Part shown: in pieces, positions 1-8,566 of the stretch
How the letters are laid out: the number at the start of each line of letters is the position of its first letter
Numbering within the stretch: position 1 is the first letter of the stretch
NCBI GenBank assembly: GCA_033857955.1
Contig: JAWVCW010000015.1
Span: 62,001 to 126,000 of the forward strand
Length of the DNA: 64,000 nucleotides
Origin: Gaiellasilicea sp033857955
GTDB lineage: Bacteria > Actinomycetota > Thermoleophilia > Gaiellales > Gaiellaceae
Direction of reading: 5' to 3'
Program-made: the position numbers and the translations under genes
Notes under the pieces: model-generated
What the model was told of the DNA's origin: nothing
The model's database searches: none
Seen by the model: the letters and a program-made list of their open reading frames with translations, nothing else

Positions 1-1
1 C

Positions 2-1084
2 ATGCGTAAGCTCCTCAAGAATCCCAGGACGATGCTCGCCACCGCGATGACGAGCGCGGCGCTGATCGGAGCCGCCGGCGTCGCGGCCGTCTACACCGCA
101 TTCGGCTCCGACACCACCCCCGTCGTACAGCAGGTCACGGTCGGCAGCGGTGCTCAGGCGACCGCAAGCTCGACGAGCTCTGTCGCCTCGATCTACAGCC
201 GCACGTACAAGTCGGTGGTCGAGGTCACGGTCTCCGCAGCGGCCAACGGGTCGCAGTTCGGCGGCGGTGGAACTCAGCAGGCACAGGGCTCCGGCTTCGT
301 CTACGACGACCAGGGCCACGTGATCACGAACCAGCATGTCGTCGACGGCGCCCAGTCGGTCAAGGTGACGCTCTGGAACGGCAAGAGCTACGACGCACGG
401 GTCGTCGGCACCGACCCATCGACCGACGTCGCCGTGCTGAAGGTCGATGCGCCGGCGTCGGCCCTCCAGCCGCTCGCGTTCGCCGACTCCTCCTCGCTCG
501 TCGTTGGTGACGGCCTCGTCGCCATCGGCAGCCCGTTCGGGCTCGAGGAAACGGTCACGACCGGCATCGTGAGCGCGCTCCACCGGGAGATCACCGCCCC
601 GAACGGCTTCGCGATCCCCGACGCCATCCAGACCGACGCCGCCATCAACCACGGCAACTCCGGTGGCCCGCTGCTCGACATGAGTGGGCACGTCGTCGGT
701 GTCACCTCGCAGATCGAGAGCGAGTCGGGCGGGAACGACGGCGTCGGCTTCGCCGTCTCCTCGGACACGGTCAAGCGAATCGCGAACGCGCTGATCTCGA
801 ACGGGTCGGTCGACCACGCCTACCTCGGCGTTGCGACGGAGACCTCCACGAGCCCGGCCGGCGCCCTGATCAAGACCGTCCGCGCGGGAACACCGGCCGC
901 GGCGGCGAAGCTCGTCGCGAAGGATGTCGTGACCGCAGTCGACGGCGAGAAGGTCAGCTCCTCGGACAAGCTGCGCGAGCTCATCGACGCTCACCAGCCG
1001 GGCGATTCGGTAGCGCTGACCGTCTTGCGGAACGGCAGCACGACCTCGCTCAAGGTGGTGCTCGGAACCCGCCCGAACGCCTGA
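2..1084 (+). CDS. HtrA/DegP-like S1C serine protease with PDZ domain
   Basis: A membrane-anchored trypsin-like protease that probably degrades misfolded proteins outside the cytoplasmic membrane. A basic N-terminus and one hydrophobic segment (about residues 10-35) are followed by a Ser/Thr-rich linker. The catalytic triad is visible as His in NQHVVDG (about residue 112), Asp in STDVAVL and Ser in GNSGGPLL (about residue 222). One C-terminal PDZ domain holds the TAVDGEKV loop. At 360 aa the length fits actinobacterial HtrA/PepD proteins. The ATG lies at the very edge of the window, so an earlier start and the promoter cannot be judged. A direct repeat resembling a response-regulator site follows the stop codon, ahead of the next gene. 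Confidence 0.93.
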   Translation: MRKLLKNPRTMLATAMTSAALIGAAGVAAVYTAFGSDTTPVVQQVTVGSGAQATASSTSSVASIYSRTYKSVVEVTVSAAANGSQFGGGGTQQAQGSGFVYDDQGHVITNQHVVDGAQSVKVTLWNGKSYDARVVGTDPSTDVAVLKVDAPASALQPLAFADSSSLVVGDGLVAIGSPFGLEETVTTGIVSALHREITAPNGFAIPDAIQTDAAINHGNSGGPLLDMSGHVVGVTSQIESESGGNDGVGFAVSSDTVKRIANALISNGSVDHAYLGVATETSTSPAGALIKTVRAGTPAAAAKLVAKDVVTAVDGEKVSSSDKLRELIDAHQPGDSVALTVLRNGSTTSLKVVLGTRPNA

Positions 1085-1086
1085 CG

Positions 1087-1120
1087 CTCTTAGGTCTCTC
1101 TTAGGTGAGCTTGCTGAAAT
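1087..1120 (+). promoter_or_regulatory. 11-bp-phased direct repeat, candidate OmpR-family regulator site
   Basis: CTCTTAGGT occurs at 1087-1095 and again at 1098-1106, exactly 11 bp apart. A TGAAAT hexamer that could serve as a -10 follows at 1115-1120. Head-to-tail half-sites one helical turn apart are typical of OmpR/PhoB-family response regulators such as MprA, which controls htrA/pepD-type genes in mycobacteria. The site lies 46 bp before the next start codon and takes the place of a -35. The regulator identity is inferred. Confidence 0.4.
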
Positions 1121-1151
1121 GCGGTCCAGACACCCGTCGAAGGAGCACACC

Positions 1152-1832
1152 ATGAAGAAGAGGTCGAAGATCGCAGCCGGCGCCGGCGCCGCTCTCGCGG
1201 TGGTCGGCGCCGGCGCGGCCGTGGCAGCCGACCGGCTGACGCCGAAAGCGGAGAGCCAGGCGGTCGTCAACGACGCGGCGAAGCAACTCGGCGTCGACCC
1301 CGCCAAGCTGAGCGACGCGCTCGAGCAGGCGCTGAAGAACCGGATCGACGCCGCAGTAGAGGACGGACGGCTGACCAAGGAGCAGGGCGAGGCGATGAAG
1401 AACCGCATCTCCTCGGCGGCGTTCCCGCTCTTCATCGGCCCCGGCTTCGACCGTGCGAGCAGGCCGCATCGCGGGTTCGGTCACCACTGGGGCCGCGACC
1501 TCGACGCCGCCGCGGCCTACCTCGGCCTGAGCGAATCGGAGCTCGATGCGGCGCTGGACGGCGGCAAGTCGCTAGCGCAGATCGCCAAGGACAAGGGCAA
1601 GCCGGCCGACAAGCTCGTCGACGCCCTCGTCACGGCCGCGACGAAGCGGCTCGACCAGGCGGTCACGGACGGCCGTCTGACGAAGACGGAGCGCGACAAG
1701 ATCGTGGCGGGCCTGAGGGAGCAGACGACGGCGATCGTGAACGGCACGGCGCCGCCGGATGGCTTCCGCTTCCGTGAGCATCGCGGCGGTGACGGCTTCT
1801 TCCCGGGCGGCCCTCGCCGCGACGACGGCTAG
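1152..1832 (+). CDS. Small exported protein with repeated helical segments
   Basis: No firm family assignment. The ATG at 1152 has an AAGGAG ribosome site 7-12 bases upstream, so it is preferred over the in-frame ATG at 1119. The 226-residue product has a basic N-terminus and an Ala/Gly-rich hydrophobic signal segment (residues 6-27). Two similar helical blocks follow, each with the pattern LGV/LGL..L..AL and DGRLTKEQ/DGRLTKTE (about residues 45-90 and 120-195). They are separated by a His/Arg/Gly-rich stretch, and the tail is Arg/Asp/Gly-rich. Proteins of this kind often accompany HtrA in actinomycete stress regulons (general impression). The last 4 bp overlap the end of relA, which converges on it. 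Confidence 0.75.
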   Translation: MKKRSKIAAGAGAALAVVGAGAAVAADRLTPKAESQAVVNDAAKQLGVDPAKLSDALEQALKNRIDAAVEDGRLTKEQGEAMKNRISSAAFPLFIGPGFDRASRPHRGFGHHWGRDLDAAAAYLGLSESELDAALDGGKSLAQIAKDKGKPADKLVDALVTAATKRLDQAVTDGRLTKTERDKIVAGLREQTTAIVNGTAPPDGFRFREHRGGDGFFPGGPRRDDG

Positions 1833-4033
1833 GAGGGCGTGACGCGGTAGGCGTCGAAGACGCCCTCGAGGTTCCGCAGGACGTTCAGGAGGGCGCGCAG
1901 CTCCTTCAGGTCACCGACCTCGGCGGTGTACCAGTTGCGCGCCATCCCGTCCTCCACGAGGCCACCGTACGAGACGATGTTGGCGCCGTGCTCGGCGAAG
2001 CTGCGGGCGACGTCCTCGAGCAGGCGCGCCCGGTCGAACGAGTCGACGGCGATCTGGACCCGGAAGCTGCTGGTCGTCGCGCCGGCATCCCATTCGACCG
2101 GCGTGAACCGCTCGGGGTTCCGCATCAGCGCCTTCGCGTTCGGGCAGTCCTCGCGGTGGATCGTGATTCCGCGGCCGAGCGAGATGTAGCCGAGAATCGG
2201 GTCGCCCGGCACCGGCGTGCAGCACTTCGCGAGCCGGACGAGCACGTCGTCAAGCCCCTGCACCCTGATCCCAAGACTGTCGCCGGCGACGGTCGAGCGC
2301 GCCCTCGGCGGCTTCAGCGGGACAAGTGCCTCCTCGGCGACCTCGTCGGTCTTCAGCCGCTGCAGCACCTTGTTGACGATCTGGCCCGACTGCAGCTTGC
2401 CGGCACCGAGCGCGATGTAGAAATCCTCCGCCTTGCGGAAGCCGGTCTCGCGGATCACCTGCGCCAGCACCGCCGAGCCCTGGAGCTTCCGGTAGGGCAG
2501 GCTCTGCGCCTTCAGCGCGTTGTCGAGGATCTCGCGGCCCTTGGCCTCCGTCTCGCCCCGCGTCTCGCGCTGGAACCACTGCCGGATCTTGTTGCGGGCA
2601 CGTGAGGACGCGGCGAGGCTCATCCAGTCGCGCGACGGCCCGCGGCCCGACTTCGACGTCAGGATCTCGACGAAATCGCCGTTCTTGAGCCGGTAGTGGA
2701 GCGGCACGATCCGGCCGTTGATCTTGGCGCCGACCGTCTTGTGCCCGACATCGGTGTGCACGGCATACGCGAAGTCGATCGGCGTCGCGCCCTGCGGCAG
2801 CGTCTTCACCTCGCCCTTCGGCGTGAAGACGTACACCTCGTCGTCGAAGAGGTCGGTGCGGAACGTCTTCATGAACTCGCGCGGATCGGCCTCGTTCTCC
2901 TGCCAGTCCATCAGCGACTTCACCCAGACAAGCCAGTCGTCGTCGGCCGTCCCCTTGCCGCGCTTGTACAGCCAGTGGGCGGCGATCCCGTACTCGGCCT
3001 CCTCGTGCATCTGGCGCGTCCGCACTTGGATCTCGAGCGGCGTGCCCTCGGGCCCGATCACGGTCGTGTGGAGCGAGCGATAGCGGTTGAACTTCGGCAT
3101 CGCGATGAAGTCCTTGAACCGCCCGGGCATCGGCTTCCAGAGCGAATGGATCAGGCCGAGCGCGCCGTAGCAGTCGCGCGTTCCCTCGTCGCCGGCGCGC
3201 TCGACGGTCACGCGCATCGCGGTCAGGTCGTAGATCTCGTTGAACTCGCGGCCCTTCTTGGCCATCTTGTCGTAGATCGAGTAGAAGTGCTTCGCGCGAC
3301 CCGCGATCTCGGCCGGAATGTCGACCTTCGCCAGCTCGACGCCGAGGACCTCGCCCGCCTTCTCGACCGCAGCCTCTCGGTCGGCACGGCGGTCGGCGAC
3401 CATCGCCTTGATCTCCGCGTACTTGCGCGGATGCAGGATCTCGAACGAGCGGTCCTCGAGCTCCCACTTCATCGCGTGGATTCCGAGCCGGTGCGCGAGC
3501 GGCGCGTAGACCTCGAGCGTCTCCTTCGCCTTGCGCACCTGGGCCTGCTTTCCCTGGTACTCGATCGTGCGCATGTTGTGGAGCCGGTCGGCGAGCTTGA
3601 TCAGGATCACGCGCACGTCCTGCGCCATCGCCACGATCATCTTGCGGTAGTTCTCCGCGTCGGACTGCTCGCGGGTCTGGAAGCTCGTCCGGGTCAGCTT
3701 GGTGACACCCTCGACGAGCTGGGCGATCTCGTCGCCGAACTCGGCGCGTAGCTCGTCCGGCTCGATCTCGGTGTCCTCGACGACGTCGTGCAGCAGCGCG
3801 GCCGCGAGGGATGGATCGTCGAGATGGAGCTCGGCGCAGATCTTCGCGACCGCCCAGGGGTGGTGCACGAACGGCTCGCCGGAGCTTCGCGCCTGGCCTT
3901 CGTGCGCCGTGGCTGCAAAGCGAAACGCCCGGGCGAGGAGTTCCTTGTCGACGCCCGGGTTGTACTCCTCGACCGCCGCAATCAACTCGTCGACCAGGTC
4001 CTGGTGATGACGTTCGACGTCGACTACCGCCAT
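1829..4033 (-). CDS. relA: Bifunctional (p)ppGpp synthetase/hydrolase Rel
   Basis: Controls the stringent response by making and hydrolysing (p)ppGpp. Domains in order: an HD hydrolase (HHPW near residue 57 and HDVVEDT near 81); a synthetase domain (GRAKHFYSIYDKM, EIYDLTAMRV and the RSLHTTVIGPEG stretch); a TGS domain (VYVFTPKGEVKTLPQGATP); a conserved Cys-rich/helical region (AKCCTPVPGD); and a C-terminal ACT domain. The start at 4033 gives MAVVDVERHH and 734 residues, normal for long RSH proteins; a further in-frame extension to 4093 looks unlike the family. It lies downstream of recJ on the same strand with a 200-bp gap and ends against the preceding convergent gene. Confidence 0.96.
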   Translation of the reverse strand: MAVVDVERHHQDLVDELIAAVEEYNPGVDKELLARAFRFAATAHEGQARSSGEPFVHHPWAVAKICAELHLDDPSLAAALLHDVVEDTEIEPDELRAEFGDEIAQLVEGVTKLTRTSFQTREQSDAENYRKMIVAMAQDVRVILIKLADRLHNMRTIEYQGKQAQVRKAKETLEVYAPLAHRLGIHAMKWELEDRSFEILHPRKYAEIKAMVADRRADREAAVEKAGEVLGVELAKVDIPAEIAGRAKHFYSIYDKMAKKGREFNEIYDLTAMRVTVERAGDEGTRDCYGALGLIHSLWKPMPGRFKDFIAMPKFNRYRSLHTTVIGPEGTPLEIQVRTRQMHEEAEYGIAAHWLYKRGKGTADDDWLVWVKSLMDWQENEADPREFMKTFRTDLFDDEVYVFTPKGEVKTLPQGATPIDFAYAVHTDVGHKTVGAKINGRIVPLHYRLKNGDFVEILTSKSGRGPSRDWMSLAASSRARNKIRQWFQRETRGETEAKGREILDNALKAQSLPYRKLQGSAVLAQVIRETGFRKAEDFYIALGAGKLQSGQIVNKVLQRLKTDEVAEEALVPLKPPRARSTVAGDSLGIRVQGLDDVLVRLAKCCTPVPGDPILGYISLGRGITIHREDCPNAKALMRNPERFTPVEWDAGATTSSFRVQIAVDSFDRARLLEDVARSFAEHGANIVSYGGLVEDGMARNWYTAEVGDLKELRALLNVLRNLEGVFDAYRVTPS

Positions 4034-4087
4034 CAACCCAGTGTACTCGCCGTGTCTAAGGGCGAATCTCCCCCGGAGGAGTACGCG

Positions 4088-4252
4088 TTGCAAGAGAGAA
4101 CGATGCCGTCCGTGACGTTCTCAGACCGCCGCCGCGATCGCAAAGCGCGCAAGCTCGCGCGCCTGCTCCTGTCGCTGGACGAGTCTGCCCGCGCGGCGCG
4201 CCGCGAGGCGCCGAGGAAGTCTCTGCGAGCGTCGCTAGGCGGCGCGCGGTAG
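4088..4252 (+). CDS. Possible very basic 54-residue protein, antisense in the recJ-relA gap
   Basis: A short frame starting with TTG at 4088. It is preceded by a strong GGAGGA at 4075-4080 with 7-bp spacing; an alternative ATG lies at 4103. The product is rich in Arg/Lys and Ser, including the run DRRRDRKARKLARLLLSL, and looks like one amphipathic helix. It would be divergent from relA and overlaps the end of recJ by 18 bp. The only support is the ribosome site, the intact frame and the position, so it could be a chance reading frame in the relA leader. Confidence 0.3.
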   Translation: MQERTMPSVTFSDRRRDRKARKLARLLLSLDESARAARREAPRKSLRASLGGAR

Positions 4253-6124
4253 CGCGTCGTCGCGCTCGACGCCGGCCAGCAGCGCCCTGAACGCGTCCGA
4301 CTCGTAGAGCTGCCTTCGCGCACCCTCGGCGAGCTCGAGCTCCAGGAAGATCACCCGCGCGTCCGCCGTCCAGGCGTCCTCTCCCGCCTTCCAGAGCGCA
4401 GCGAGGCTCCCGCGCAGCTCCTCGTACCCTTCTGGTGCGTCGAAGAGCCGCCGGATCACGAGCTGTGGCGCGACCGTGCCGTTCCACCGGTTCTCCTTCA
4501 GTCGGCACGCGAGGTCGTAGCGCACGGGCCGGCGCATCCGGTCGAGCTGGGCACCGAGGCCGAACGCGATCGCTGAGCCGGCATCCAGGCCACCCTGTCG
4601 CACGCGGAACCGGAGGTGCTTGCCCTCCCCCACCACACCCGGCTGCACGGCCTCGCAGGCGGGCACGAGCAACGTCACGTCTGGGTTGCCGAGCCCGAAC
4701 GGGGCGAGCCGCTCGAGCTCCGTCGCGAGACCGAGCGTGAGCGCCGAGCCGGGGACGATCGCGTCGATCCGCGTCACCTGCGCGAGGTCCGTCTCGACGA
4801 GATTCGCATCGGCGTGGGCGGCGAACGCTTCGAAGAAGGCTTCGAGCTTCTCCGGCTGGATCGCGAGCCCGGCGGCAGCCTTGTGGCCGCCGAAGCGATG
4901 CAGGTGCTCGGAGCAGGCCGAGAGCGCGCCGTGAAGGTCGAACGCGGGCAGCGAGCGTCCCGATCCCTTCCATACAGAGTCCGTACCGGCGATCAGGACG
5001 ACCGGCCGGTTGAAGCGCTCGACGAGGCGCGACGCCACGATCCCGATCACGCCCTCGTGCCAGTCCTCGCCCCAGATCACGTAACCGCGCCGGCGCTGCT
5101 TCGACTCGGGCCATGACCCGACCTCGGCGATCGCCGCTCGCAGGATCCGGTTCTCGACCGCCTGCCGGTCCTGGTTCAGGAGCTCGAGCTCGCCGGCGAG
5201 CCGCTTTGCCTCCTCGACGTCGGTCGTGAGCAGCAGCTCCAGAGCGGCGTCGGGGCGCCCCAGGCGGCCGGCGGCGTTGATCCGCGGGGCGAGCCGGAAG
5301 CCGACGGCGGAGGCGTCGACGGCCGCGGGGTCGACTCTGGCGTTCCGCATCAGCGCCTGGAGGCCCGGACGCTGGGTCCGGGCGAGCGCGCGCAGCCCGG
5401 CGATCGCGAGCGAGCGGTTCTCGTCGAGCAGCGGGACGACGTCGGCGATCGTCGCGAGCGCAACGAGGTCGAGGTACGGCGCGACGTCGACGCCCAGCGC
5501 CTGCGCGAGCTTGCAGACGACACCGGTGCCGCAGAGCTCCGGGAATGGATAGTCCGAGGGCCGGGTCGCGACGACGGGACAGTCGGGCAGCGTGGTACTG
5601 CCGTCTGAACTTCGTGTGGGCCGGTGGTGGTCGGTGACGATCACGTCGAGCCCACGTGCCTTCGCGGCCGCGACCTCTTCGACCGCCGTGATCCCGCAAT
5701 CGACGGTCACGAGCAGGCTGCAGCCCTCGTCGGCGAGCCGCGAGATCGTGTCGCCAGAGACGCCGTAGCCCTCCTCGAAGCGGCTCGGCAGATGCCAGTC
5801 GACCTCGGCGCCGAGCTTGCGGAGCGTCAGAACCGCGAGCGCCGTGGCACAGATGCCGTCGACGTCGTAGTCGCCGTGGACGCAGATCCGCTTCCCGTCG
5901 GCGATCGCCCTGCGGATGCGATCGACCGCTGCCGCCATGTCTCCGAGCAGGAACGGGTCGTGCGGCGCGATCTCACCGGTGACGAACGCCCGCGCCTGCC
6001 GGACGTCGCGATACCCGCGCCGGACGAGAATCGATGCGGTGATCTCACCGACCTCGAGCGCATCGGCCAGCACCTTGACGTCGGCATAGTCGCACGGGTC
6101 GATCTTCCAGGAGCCGTCTTGCAT
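4235..6124 (-). CDS. recJ: Single-stranded-DNA exonuclease RecJ
   Basis: A 5'-to-3' exonuclease acting in recombination and mismatch/base-excision repair. The DHH phosphoesterase core is clear: HGDYDVDGICAT (motif I, about residue 80), LVTVDCGIT and VTDHHRP (the DHH motif, about residue 155). The DHHA1 substrate-binding domain carries the FGGHKAAAGL motif, and a C-terminal OB-like region follows. Its 629 residues are within the family range. The ATG at 6124 begins MQDGSWKID. It is the gene immediately upstream of relA on the same strand, an arrangement I associate with this actinobacterial block. Confidence 0.95.
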   Translation of the reverse strand: MQDGSWKIDPCDYADVKVLADALEVGEITASILVRRGYRDVRQARAFVTGEIAPHDPFLLGDMAAAVDRIRRAIADGKRICVHGDYDVDGICATALAVLTLRKLGAEVDWHLPSRFEEGYGVSGDTISRLADEGCSLLVTVDCGITAVEEVAAAKARGLDVIVTDHHRPTRSSDGSTTLPDCPVVATRPSDYPFPELCGTGVVCKLAQALGVDVAPYLDLVALATIADVVPLLDENRSLAIAGLRALARTQRPGLQALMRNARVDPAAVDASAVGFRLAPRINAAGRLGRPDAALELLLTTDVEEAKRLAGELELLNQDRQAVENRILRAAIAEVGSWPESKQRRRGYVIWGEDWHEGVIGIVASRLVERFNRPVVLIAGTDSVWKGSGRSLPAFDLHGALSACSEHLHRFGGHKAAAGLAIQPEKLEAFFEAFAAHADANLVETDLAQVTRIDAIVPGSALTLGLATELERLAPFGLGNPDVTLLVPACEAVQPGVVGEGKHLRFRVRQGGLDAGSAIAFGLGAQLDRMRRPVRYDLACRLKENRWNGTVAPQLVIRRLFDAPEGYEELRGSLAALWKAGEDAWTADARVIFLELELAEGARRQLYESDAFRALLAGVERDDALPRAA

Positions 6125-6180
6125 GGGTAATCGACGGTACGGGGACGGTCGGACGGCACCCGCGACGCCCCCGGCCCGTT

Positions 6181-6214
6181 CGGACCTGTCCGGGGTCAGA
6201 CCCCGTCGTGTCCG
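6181..6214. repeat. Palindromic repeat, GGGGTCAGACCCC type, copy 1
   Basis: An imperfect palindrome centred on GGGGTCAGACCCC with flanking CCTGTC and GTGTCC arms. It lies just upstream of recJ (minus strand). A partner in the opposite orientation lies 70 bp away, so the two form a composite REP-like unit. Confidence 0.7.
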
Positions 6215-6283
6215 GAACGGTCGATGCCCGCCCGCCGAAAGCGCTGCTCAGACGCGAGTCGAGGTGTGCGTCTGCGGCGGAAG

Positions 6284-6319
6284 CGGACATGTCGGGGGTC
6301 TGACCCCGGACATGTTCCG
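6284..6319. repeat. Palindromic repeat, GGGGTCTGACCCC type, copy 2
   Basis: A near-perfect 29-bp hairpin with arms ACATGTC-GGGGGTC and GACCCC-GGACATGT around a single T, with one mismatch. It is the reverse complement type of copy 1 at 6181. The pair brackets 6215-6283, which has no gene. The copies lie between recJ and a small membrane gene. Confidence 0.7.
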
Positions 6320-6335
6320 AAACGACGGCGTCGGG

Positions 6336-6542
6336 TTAGGGCTCGGTGTGGCCGCGGGCGCGCAGAGAATCGCGGATGACCTTGATCCAGAGAAGGATCA
6401 CGCCAGCGAGCAGGCCGAGCGCCGCAACCGCGATCGGCGTGAAGAACGCCATCTCGGAGAGCGAGTATTTGGTCACCCACGTGCCGACGAACCAGACGAC
6501 CAGGACGACGGCGATCATCGGAATCACGAGCCGCCTGTCCAC
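6336..6542 (-). CDS. Small two-helix membrane protein
   Basis: The 68-residue product starts from GTG at 6542. Two hydrophobic segments are visible, about residues 5-24 and 32-54. They are followed by a short basic tail (KVIRDSLRARGH), suggesting both ends are cytoplasmic. No family is recognised and no catalytic residues are visible. It is divergent from the next gene, whose ATG is 25 bp away, so the two promoters must overlap the short gap. An internal ATG at residue 9 is a possible shorter start. Confidence 0.6.
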   Translation of the reverse strand: MDRRLVIPMIAVVLVVWFVGTWVTKYSLSEMAFFTPIAVAALGLLAGVILLWIKVIRDSLRARGHTEP

Positions 6543-6567
6543 GGAGCGGAGGGTACCCTTTGAGCCG

Positions 6568-7023
6568 ATGAACGAGGCGAACTATGCGTCCGGCGACGAG
6601 TACGTCGTGGAGTTCCTCGGCTACCGCTTCGGCTTCAACGCCGACGACTTCGAGGAGCGGATCACCGCCGCTGCGGTCCGACTCGGGCTGATCGGGTCCA
6701 ACGACCTCGACGACGACGAGACCGCGGACCTCGTCGAGCTCGCGGCCGACGGCCGAATCGCCGAGCCGCGCAGCCTCCTCGGCCGCTACCTCGTCCGACA
6801 CTGGGAGCGCGTCGGCCTACTCGACGGCGAGTCGCTCGTCTACTGGCTTCGCAAGCTCGTTTTCCGCGGCGCCTGGCTCGACCATCGCGTCAAGGAAGGC
6901 CTGTTGGAGGTCACCTGGGACGAGAACAGCGGCGACTTCGGCTATGCGGAGCCTCGCGGCGGCCGCGCGCTGCTCGAGCTGGCGCCGGTGCCCTCCTGGC
7001 ACGAGCTGCAGTTCAGGCGATAG
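6568..7023 (+). CDS. Unknown acidic cytosolic protein
   Basis: A 151-residue protein starting at ATG 6568 (MNEANYASGD). It has no signal or membrane segment. It is rich in Asp/Glu and Trp, with the patterns YRFGFNADDFEERI and SLVYWLRKLVFRGAWLDHRVKEGLLEVTW, which look like a compact alpha/beta fold. I do not recognise the family. The 3' end overlaps the convergent gene by 11 bp. Confidence 0.7.
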   Translation: MNEANYASGDEYVVEFLGYRFGFNADDFEERITAAAVRLGLIGSNDLDDDETADLVELAADGRIAEPRSLLGRYLVRHWERVGLLDGESLVYWLRKLVFRGAWLDHRVKEGLLEVTWDENSGDFGYAEPRGGRALLELAPVPSWHELQFRR

Positions 7024-7516
7024 GGCACCCAAATCGGTCGGAGAACCAGTGCTCGCCGCGGCCGTCGGGCTTCCAGCCGGCCGCAATCAGCTGCTCGACG
7101 AGTGCCGCATGGCTTCGGAGTGCCGCGTCGGTCTGCTCCGGAGCTGCGTGGCCGCGGGCGCGGAAGGACGTAGCGGAGTACGACGCCCCGAGCGGCGATT
7201 GCGATGTGACGTAGAACTGCCAGGTGAGGTAGCCCCGCCACACGGCGATCTCGCACACCTGGAGCGGGTCGGAGTGGACCTGGGTTCTCTCGAGCTCGTC
7301 CGCGACTCGGGCTTGGGCCAAGAGATCGTCAATGAGCGTCGATTCCGGCCGCCGTTCGGTGAGGGGCTCGGGCAGGTCAAGAACCGCAACAACGTCAACG
7401 TGCTCGTCCGTGGCGCCCGCAAGCGGGCGTTCCAAGGTGCGCCGGAGTCGGTCGCCGGCGCGGACGCCGCCGGCCGCGGCGGCGCCATACAGGACGAGGA
7501 GCCAGGGGCGGCGCAT
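7013..7516 (-). CDS. Unknown protein with N-terminal membrane segment
   Basis: The 167-residue product starts at ATG 7516 (MRRPWLLVLYGAAAAGG), which is a likely signal or anchor helix (residues 4-22). The rest is soluble and polar, with the conserved-looking stretch EIAVWRGYLTWQFYVTSQSP and a C-terminal block that includes AAGWKPDGRGEHWFSDRFG. No family is recognised. The tail overlaps the converging upstream gene by 11 bp. Its start lies about 75 bp from the start of the divergent membrane gene. Confidence 0.65.
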   Translation of the reverse strand: MRRPWLLVLYGAAAAGGVRAGDRLRRTLERPLAGATDEHVDVVAVLDLPEPLTERRPESTLIDDLLAQARVADELERTQVHSDPLQVCEIAVWRGYLTWQFYVTSQSPLGASYSATSFRARGHAAPEQTDAALRSHAALVEQLIAAGWKPDGRGEHWFSDRFGCPIA

Positions 7517-7589
7517 CAGCGGATCGTGGACACCGCGCTTGATACTACGTTCGCGGCTGCCTTCCAACCGCGGTACGCTCGCGGTCGGC

Positions 7590-8300
7590 TTGAGGTCGTC
7601 TCCGCTCCTCCGATGCGGCGCGCTGATCTGCTTCATCGGCGTGCTCCTGGCGCTCGACACGCAGGCGAACGTGCACGCCCAGCTGCTGCTCGGCCTCGCG
7701 GCGTGGATCGCGCTCGTGCTCGCCCTTCGCTGGGTGCGACCGCTCCTGCGCGCGCAGGCCCTCGTGGTGGTCGTCGTCGCGACGTGCGCCGAGGTCGTCG
7801 GCTCGCTCATCTGGGGCGTCTACAGCTACCGGCTCGACAACCTGCCGACGTTCGTTCCGCCCTGTCACGGGCTCGTCTACCTCGCGGGAGCGTCGCTCGC
7901 GGTCTGGGCGGCGTCGAGAAGAGAGCTACTCGTCAGGTTCGCGCTCGTGGCCGTGCTCGCCTGGGGAGTTGCGGGCGTGACGGTCCTGCCGCGAACCGAC
8001 GTCGGCGGCGCGATCGGTGCAGGGATCCTCGCGATCTACCTCGTGCGGGGCCGTGCGCCCGAGGTCTACGCCGGCGTCTTCCTCGTCGTCGCGTGGCTCG
8101 AGCTCTATGGAACAGCGATCGGAACCTGGGAGTGGGCGGCCATGATTCCCGGAACCGGCGTGCCGCAGGGGAACCCGCCCAGCGGAGTCGCGTCCGGCTA
8201 CGTCTGGTTCGACATCGTCGCGCTCGCGCTCGCTCCGCGGCTGCTCAGGCTGGCAGGGAGAATCCGATCGGGCTCTCAGGCTCTGCCCGACTCAGCGTAA
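7590..8300 (+). CDS. Polytopic membrane protein, unknown function
   Basis: About seven hydrophobic segments span the frame. A conserved-looking core reads WGVYSYRLDNLPTFVPPCHG, followed by LVYLAGASLAVWA and a late GTWEWAAMIPGTG. This pattern vaguely resembles carotenoid-synthesis-type membrane proteins but I cannot name the family. The start is uncertain: TTG at 7590 gives 236 residues and GTG at 7641 gives 219. Neither has a clear ribosome site. The 3' end overlaps the convergent 8245-8556 gene by 56 bp. Confidence 0.6.
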   Translation: MRSSPLLRCGALICFIGVLLALDTQANVHAQLLLGLAAWIALVLALRWVRPLLRAQALVVVVVATCAEVVGSLIWGVYSYRLDNLPTFVPPCHGLVYLAGASLAVWAASRRELLVRFALVAVLAWGVAGVTVLPRTDVGGAIGAGILAIYLVRGRAPEVYAGVFLVVAWLELYGTAIGTWEWAAMIPGTGVPQGNPPSGVASGYVWFDIVALALAPRLLRLAGRIRSGSQALPDSA

Positions 8301-8556
8301 GCCGGCGGATCGCGCCGACGGGAACGATCAGCTCTTGCGGCTCGCCGTCCTCCGGGTGCGGTACCAGGGTGAGAAAGCCGTAGCCGGGCTCCGCGGAGAT
8401 CGACGAGAGCCGCAGCACGGCGCCGTAGGAAAGCTCGACCTCGACCTGCGCCTGCTCGAGCTTCTGTTCGGCCGCGAACGACTCGATCCGCCGGTGGATC
8501 CGCGCGACGAGCTCGTCGAGCGAGGCGGCCGTCCCCGGAATCCAGAGGTCAGGCAT
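8245..8556 (-). CDS. Unknown small soluble protein
   Basis: The 103-residue product from ATG 8556 has an amphipathic helix (SLDELVARIHRRIESFAAEQ) followed by a beta-rich half. That half includes VEVELSYGAVLRLSSIS and GYGFLTLVPHPEDGEPQELIVPVGAIRRLTL. The fold looks like a small ligand- or RNA-binding beta domain, but no family is recognised. It overlaps the upstream convergent membrane gene. A decayed helicase fragment follows it upstream on the same strand. Confidence 0.65.
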   Translation of the reverse strand: MPDLWIPGTAASLDELVARIHRRIESFAAEQKLEQAQVEVELSYGAVLRLSSISAEPGYGFLTLVPHPEDGEPQELIVPVGAIRRLTLSRAEPESPIGFSLPA

Positions 8557-8566
8557 CGGCCGGACT

